In this document: one piece after another, positions 4,369-8,236 of the stretch
Layout: the number at the start of each line of letters is the position of its first letter
How positions within the stretch are numbered: the first letter of the stretch is position 1
Origin: an uncultured Collinsella sp.
GTDB lineage: Bacteria; Actinomycetota; Coriobacteriia; Coriobacteriales; Coriobacteriaceae
Reading direction: 5' to 3'
Assembly (NCBI GenBank): GCA_900544065.1
Contig: UQTR01000087.1
Coordinates: 1 to 8,236, forward strand
DNA length: 8,236 bases
Translations under genes and position numbers: made by a program
The notes under the pieces: model-generated
What the model was told of the DNA's origin: nothing
Databases searched by the model: none
Seen by the model: only the letters and a program-made list of their open reading frames with translations

Positions 4369-5505
4369 CTACAGGGTTGAAACGAAGTTGGACAGGCGGG
4401 CTAGTCCTTCGTCCAGATCTTTATCGGAGACGCAGTAGCTTAGGCGGACGTGACCTTCGGTGCCGAAACAGTCGCCCGGGACTAGGGCTACGTTTGCTTC
4501 TTTGATGGCTTTGATGCAGAAGGCTTCGCTTGTTAGGCCGAATTGTTTGATGCTCGGGAAGGCGTAGAAGGCTCCTGCGGGCTCTACTGCGTCTAGGCCC
4601 ATGGCGTTTAAGGCTGCGAGCACGCGTTTGCGGCGAGCTCGGTAGACTTTGAGCATGGGGGTTGGGTCGACGGTCAGGGCTCGCGCTGCTGCGTCCATCT
4701 CAAATGAAACGGCACTCGATACTAGGTATTGGTGTGCTTTTGCGATCTCGGCGATGACGGGGGCTGCCGCTGCGAGCCAACCCAAGCGCCAGCCGGTCAT
4801 GGCCCAGGGCTTGGAGAAGCTCTCGATGACCACCGTCTGCTCGCGCAGCTCCGGGTGTCGCTGGGCGAAGCGCTCGTAGCCGTCCACATAGACGAGGCGG
4901 TTGTATACGTCGTCGCAGACTACGTAGATGCCCGCCTGCTCCGCTACGCGTGCCACGGCGTCGAGCGATGCCGCGTTGAGAATGCAGCCCGTGGGATTGT
5001 TGGGCGAGCAGATGACGATGGCCTTGGTCGCCGGCGTCACGCAAGCACGAAGCGCGTCCTCGTCAATCTGAAATTGCGCAGGCTCCGTATCCAAAAAGAC
5101 CGCTTTGGCGTGATTGGCCACGACGATGCTCTCGTACAAACCGAAAGCCGGCGTGGGGATGATAACCTCGTCGCCGGGGTTGAGCATGGCCATAAACGTA
5201 GCCGACAGGGCCTCGGTCGCGCCGTCGGTCAGGATGACCTCGTCGGCCGAAAACGTAAGGCCCGCGTCCCCCATGTAGGCAGACAGCGCCTCGCGCAGGG
5301 CGGGGCGGCCGTTGTTGGGCGGATAGTGCGTGTCGCCACGGTCAAGCGAGGCCGTCACCTCGGCGCTAATCACGTCGGGCGTGGGAAAATCGGGCTCGCC
5401 GAGCGCAAGCGCAATGCATCCCGGATGCTGAGCGGCGAGCGCGTTGATTCGGCGGATGCCGGAGGGCTTGAGCGTGGCAAGCGAGGTATTCATGGGCAGA
5501 CGCAT
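4369..5505 (-). CDS. Class I/II PLP-dependent aminotransferase (aspartate-aminotransferase-like)
   Basis: This is a cytosolic fold-type I enzyme transferring amino groups between an amino acid and a 2-oxo acid; the substrate cannot be read from sequence. The 378 residues match the family's 370-400. Motifs in order are ALGEPDFPTPD (34-44), THYPPNNGRPALREAL (59-74), TDGATEAL (93-100), NNPTG (169-173), CDDVY with D198 and Y201 for the cofactor ring, SFSKPWAMTGWRLGW with K232 as the PLP Schiff-base lysine, and HVRLSY with R354 for substrate carboxylate. The ATG at 5505 has AAAGGA five bases upstream; the in-frame ATG at 5493 has none. Codon use changes abruptly at about residue 255 (position 4743): of roughly 24 Leu codons before it none is CTA, whereas six of 13 after it are. 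The gene diverges from the plus-strand gene at 5599. A weak 5-bp hairpin overlaps its stop codon. Confidence 0.93.
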   Translation of the reverse strand: MRLPMNTSLATLKPSGIRRINALAAQHPGCIALALGEPDFPTPDVISAEVTASLDRGDTHYPPNNGRPALREALSAYMGDAGLTFSADEVILTDGATEALSATFMAMLNPGDEVIIPTPAFGLYESIVVANHAKAVFLDTEPAQFQIDEDALRACVTPATKAIVICSPNNPTGCILNAASLDAVARVAEQAGIYVVCDDVYNRLVYVDGYERFAQRHPELREQTVVIESFSKPWAMTGWRLGWLAAAAPVIAEIAKAHQYLVSSAVSFEMDAAARALTVDPTPMLKVYRARRKRVLAALNAMGLDAVEPAGAFYAFPSIKQFGLTSEAFCIKAIKEANVALVPGDCFGTEGHVRLSYCVSDKDLDEGLARLSNFVSTL

Positions 5506-5598
5506 GGCGTTCCTTTCGTAAGGGTTGCACTAGGATAGCGCGGCGAGGCGCCGCCAGACGGTGTAACCTAAACGGAAACCAACCGGAAAGGAGGCGGC
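5506..5598. promoter_or_regulatory. Divergent intergenic region with a GC hairpin
   Basis: These 93 bases must contain promoters for both the minus-strand aminotransferase and the plus-strand gene. I find Shine-Dalgarno sites at both ends (AAAGGA at 5516-5511 on minus, GGAGG at 5590-5594 on plus). A perfect hairpin GCGGCG-AGG-CGCCGC (5540-5554) lies near the middle and could be an operator. No convincing -35/-10 pair was seen on either strand. Confidence 0.4.
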
Positions 5599-6258
5599 AT
5601 GGAGACGACCGCGCGCGGCGATGTACCAAAAACGCTGCAAACCATTGCGTATATCAGCATTCCCAATAGCTCCGATCTTGAGTTTTTGCTCTGGGACCTG
5701 CAAGATGCCATCGCGGCCTATGCCCGGCTTTCCGACACCGTACTCCCCCACCCGGTTGACTTGAAGGCGGATGATGCCGGTGCAGTCGATGGCATGGTGC
5801 TCGCTGTTGATGATGCATTTGACGATGAGGCTATGATCGCAGTCAAGCAGATACTCGATCGCCTTGGAAATACAGAGACACGCATCTATGTCGTCGCCCA
5901 GGCCGCGTCCAAAAACAACAAGCAGGCGGACGAAGTCCTCGACCGCCTATACCGGGCATGTATTCTACGTGATCTACCATGGTGTGGCGGCGTTGCCGTC
6001 TGTGCCGGCAGCGGCATCGCAGCACTTCGCCACTCCCCGCGTATGGGCCTCTTGCGTCGGCCATTTTCGGAAGCGATGGATAAGCTTGTGGGCGCTGTGC
6101 GCATGGGCTGCTCCATTGAGCATGCGCAGCTGCTTGGCGGCGGCAATGCCGGTAGCGTCGATGCCGACGGCATGGTGCGCGTCAAGCCCGCGCTGCCCGC
6201 ACCGATCTGGCATGCCATCATGAAACACCTCGGCACCAGCGCCCAATCAGATATCTAA
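5599..6258 (+). CDS. Flavodoxin-fold NAD(P)H oxidoreductase-like protein, lacking an obvious FMN loop
   Basis: I do not recognise a named gene. This 219-residue soluble protein has no signal peptide or membrane segment. Its middle and end follow the plan of small flavodoxin-like NAD(P)H oxidoreductases common in gut Firmicutes and Actinobacteria. RIYVVAQAASKNNKQADEVL (95-114) resembles the strand-loop-helix KIYAI.NCGFYEGKQN of those proteins. LPWCGGVAVCAGSGI (126-140) matches their W-GGG-I-G-GG strand. PRMGLLRRPFSEAMDKLVGAV and the terminal LPAPIWHAIMKHLG resemble their closing helices. The N-terminal half, which should hold the SPR-x-x-S/GnT flavin-phosphate loop, instead reads IAYISIPNSSDLEFLLWDL, and an acidic DDAFDDEAM replaces the usual active-site region. 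It may therefore be a divergent or non-flavin member. GGAGG lies four bases before the ATG. It ends one base from the stop of the convergent glycosylase gene. Confidence 0.6.
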   Translation: METTARGDVPKTLQTIAYISIPNSSDLEFLLWDLQDAIAAYARLSDTVLPHPVDLKADDAGAVDGMVLAVDDAFDDEAMIAVKQILDRLGNTETRIYVVAQAASKNNKQADEVLDRLYRACILRDLPWCGGVAVCAGSGIAALRHSPRMGLLRRPFSEAMDKLVGAVRMGCSIEHAQLLGGGNAGSVDADGMVRVKPALPAPIWHAIMKHLGTSAQSDI

Positions 6259-6259
6259 A

Positions 6260-6823
6260 TTACAGAGCGCCCCAGTCAACGGCCTCGCGCCAGCGCTCGA
6301 TAAGGCGTTCCAGGCGCCATGCCGCATTGGCGGGACTAGTCGACGGCAGAACGATGGCCGACAGCCCCGTGCGTTCTTGTAGATAGCGCTTGTAGAGCCG
6401 ACCAGCTGTACCACCGTTGCATATCACCTGCTCAATGGGAGCTGCGTCGGTAATGCGCTCGACATGCGCCGGAACGACGTTTTTGATGCTGGCGTCACTC
6501 GAACCCTTAATGTCGCAGCTCTCGATCACGTCCCACAGGGCCACGCCGCCGTTCAGCAGCATAGCCCGCTTGGCGGCAATCGAGGCATCGAGCGTCGCGG
6601 GCTCGCCGCTCGCCAAAGAGTCTCCCTCGTTGGGCGGCACGGGCGCACCAAGGCACGCGGCCATCACGCGCCAAAAGCGGTTCTGCGGATTGCCATAGTA
6701 AAAGGCATTGGCACGCGAGAGCACCGAGGGAAACGACCCCAGCACCAAAACGCGCGAGCGCTCGTCAAACACGGGTTCAAACCCATGCTCAATATGCTGA
6801 TAACCCTCATCTGGCGTGGCCAC
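6260..6823 (-). CDS. DNA-deoxyinosine (hypoxanthine) glycosylase, UDG superfamily family 6
   Basis: This is a DNA base-excision repair enzyme expected to remove hypoxanthine arising by adenine deamination. The 187-residue protein has family 6 UDG-like motifs: LVLGSFPSVLS (27-36, motif 1), FYYGNPQNRFW (41-51), ALWDVIESC (95-103), VICNGGTAGRLY (133-144) and the closing LPSTSPANA (159-167). Family 6 differs from Ung by the GS-F/M-P-S/G loop and by the Asn in YY-x-x-P-x-N-x-FW. A GTG start is chosen: GAGGG lies eight bases before it, inside the last codons of the upstream amylase gene, and only three bases separate that gene's stop from this start, so the two are probably translationally coupled. 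It is convergent with, and one base from, the plus-strand gene ending at 6258. A mug/thymine glycosylase assignment is less likely because the motif set fits family 6. Confidence 0.88.
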   Translation of the reverse strand: MATPDEGYQHIEHGFEPVFDERSRVLVLGSFPSVLSRANAFYYGNPQNRFWRVMAACLGAPVPPNEGDSLASGEPATLDASIAAKRAMLLNGGVALWDVIESCDIKGSSDASIKNVVPAHVERITDAAPIEQVICNGGTAGRLYKRYLQERTGLSAIVLPSTSPANAAWRLERLIERWREAVDWGAL

Positions 6824-6826
6824 GAG

Positions 6827-8189
6827 CTAGGCCCTCAACAGATAACGCACCTCATAGGGCGCAAGTTCAAGGGAGCCCGGCAGCTCGACCGTGGGCGCGT
6901 CGTCGGCAAGCAGGTCGACGAAGGAGCCGTTGAGTTCGCCGGCTCCAAAGGAATAGGGCTCGTTCACGGCATTGACCGCCACGAGCACCGTCGCGTCGTC
7001 GCAGGCGCGCTCGAACAGCAGTTGTTTGTTCTGGATCACCACGTTGCGATAGGCACCATAGTTGAGGGCACGAGCCGCCGCATCGTTTGCCGAGCGCAGG
7101 TGCGCCAGCTGCGTGACAAATGTCGTCAGATCGTTGGGCGCAGGCTCATCGAGCGCAGGACGCAGCGCCCAATCGCCATCGGGGCCGCCCTTTTCGCCGG
7201 CAATCCCCCACTCGCTGCCATAGTAGACGCATGGGATACCCGGCATACCAAAGAGCATGCCGTAGGCGGGGCGTAGGCAGGACTTGTCCGTCAGGATGCT
7301 CGCCAGGCGCGGCACATCGTGGTTGTCGACAAACGACAGCAGATGCTTGCCGCGATAAATGCACCACGGGTCACCGCCAAACTGGCGATGCAGCGAGTGG
7401 GCAATCTCGAACATGTTGACCGAGTTAAAGCTGGAGTACAGGCCCTTGTAGCACTCGTAGTTGGTGCAGGAGTCGAGCATCTCGTCGTTGACGATCTGGT
7501 TGTAGTCGCCGTGGAGCGTCTCGCCGATCAGCACAAAGTCGGGCTTGAGCTCACGGGTAAAGGCGTGCAGGCGGCGCATGAAGTCGCGGTCGAGCATATA
7601 GGCAACGTCCAAGCGCAGGCCGTCGACGCCAAAGACCTCGGCCCAGCGGCGCACGGACTCAAGCAGGTAATCGACCACGGCGGGGTTTTGCAGGTTGAGC
7701 TTCACAAGCTCAAAATGGCCCTCCCAGCCCTCGTACCAAAAGCCGTCGCCGTAGCACGAGTCACCGTCAAAGCTGATGTGGAACCAGTCCTTGTACGGCG
7801 AATCCCACTTGCGCTCCTGCACATCACGGAAGGCCCAAAAGCCGCGACCGACGTGGTTGAAGACGGCATCGAGCACCACACGGATGCCGTGGGCATGCAG
7901 CGTGTCGCATACGGCGGCAAAGTCGGCATCCCCACCCAGGCGGCGGTCAATATGGCGCAGGCTGCGCGTGTCGTAACCGTGGCTATCAGACTCGAGCGGC
8001 GGGTTGATGAGCACGGCGCCAACGCCGAGTTCCTGCAGATAGTCGGCCCATTGGGCAATTTTCATAATGGGGGCATCGGGGTTGGGTGCGGCGCCGGCAG
8101 CTTGGGAGAGTTCATCCTCGGCAACGGGCGCGGCGTTTTCGCGCGGAGCTCCACAAAAGCCCAGCGGATAGATCTGATAGAACGTCGTC
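6827..8189 (-). CDS. GH13 alpha-amylase-family glycoside hydrolase, 5' end missing at contig end
   Basis: This enzyme should hydrolyse or transglycosylate alpha-glucosidic bonds in maltodextrins or starch fragments; its specificity is not readable. All four GH13 regions are intact. Residue numbers count T at 8188-8186 as 11. They are DAVFNH (117-122), GLRLDVAYM with nucleophile D204, IGETL with acid/base E233, and FVDNHD with transition-state stabiliser D301. The TIM barrel opens at once with FYQIYPLGF, and a short C-terminal beta domain ends APYEVRYLL. There is no visible CBM34-type N-terminal domain or signal peptide in what remains, suggesting a cytosolic neopullulanase/maltodextrinase-like enzyme, with probably only a few residues lost. 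The reading frame continues into adapter sequence, giving a false start, MGSEMCIRDR; those residues are not part of the protein. The glycosylase gene follows three bases after its stop. Confidence 0.95.
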
Positions 8190-8236
8190 CTGTCTCTTAT
8201 ACACATCTCCGAGCCCACGAGACCCTAAGACATCTC
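8190..8236. other. Illumina Nextera adapter read-through (not genomic DNA)
   Basis: Positions 8190-8208 are the Tn5 mosaic end CTGTCTCTTATACACATCT. Then comes CCGAGCCCACGAGAC (8209-8223), the read-2 Nextera linker. CCTAAGAC (8224-8231) is an eight-base i7 index, which I recall as N726 of the Nextera XT v2 set. ATCTC (8232-8236) is the start of the P7 segment. The order and lengths are exactly those of a Nextera library 3' end, so this is contamination at an assembly edge. Confidence 0.99.

Noticed and set aside
4360..4376. CCCTG-N7-CAGGG hairpin over the aminotransferase stop codon
   Set aside because: Only five base pairs and no U-run; likely chance in GC-rich sequence.
3923..4438. Plus-strand 171-codon frame through the rplJ leader and inverted repeat, sharing KPCAWPSAARA with a minus-strand frame
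   Set aside because: The shared peptide is only the inverted repeat read from both sides; there is no coding signature.
5525..5553. TTGCAC as a -35 for the plus-strand gene at 5599
   Set aside because: No acceptable -10 hexamer at 16-18 bases; the region downstream is GC-rich hairpin.
1..8189. CRISPR arrays, tRNA or rRNA genes, transposases, integrase attachment sites
   Set aside because: I looked on both strands and saw no regularly spaced direct repeats, cloverleaf-like sequence, rRNA motifs or recombinase motifs.
8190..8218. Amylase start at 8218 (MGSEMCIRDR)
   Set aside because: These codons are Nextera adapter, not genomic DNA.

Overview
The window looks like a contig end from a high-GC, low-complexity-free Actinobacterial genome, most likely a Coriobacteriia member such as Collinsella. 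This is inferred from protein flavour (RpoB, uL10, bL12), GC-rich codon use and gene content, not from a database search. The last 47 bases (8190-8236) are not genomic: they are Illumina Nextera read-through adapter, so biological sequence stops at 8189.

Layout. Positions 1-1341 (minus) hold the 5' third of rpoB, running off the window. Upstream of it lies a 287-bp spacer with a candidate extended -10 promoter, a LexA/SOS-box-like palindrome and the terminator of the next gene. galU (UDP-glucose pyrophosphorylase) follows at 1629-2537 (minus), then a 260-bp hairpin-bearing leader, the strong rplL terminator, rplL (bL12) and rplJ (uL10). rplJ is preceded by a recognisable uL10 autoregulatory leader with an attenuator-type terminator and a near-consensus sigma70 promoter. 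Between this promoter and the next gene is a long, partly perfect inverted repeat (36-bp identical arms at 4142-4177 and 4241-4276). Its degenerate outer parts include the rplJ promoter itself on one side and a decayed mirror copy on the other.

From 4369 the content turns to metabolism and repair. There is a class I/II PLP aminotransferase (minus). Divergent from it is a plus-strand protein resembling flavodoxin-fold oxidoreductases without an obvious flavin-phosphate loop. Convergent with that is a minus-strand pair: a GH13 alpha-amylase-family enzyme (5' end cut by the contig end) and a family 6 UDG-like DNA-deoxyinosine glycosylase three bases after it.

How it works together. The minus-strand block 4108-1 is the machinery cluster rplJ-rplL-rpoB, normally one continuous beta operon. 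Here it is split by galU, with intrinsic terminators after both rplL and galU, so uL10/bL12, GalU and RNA polymerase beta probably have separate transcriptional control. uL10-bL12 should feed back on its own leader.

No mobile-element transposase, CRISPR array, tRNA or rRNA is visible. The most noteworthy items are the long inverted repeat overlapping the rplJ promoter, the RpoB fork-loop-2 insertion, the split beta operon with an SOS-like box upstream of rpoB, the codon-use switch inside the aminotransferase, and the adapter artefact.
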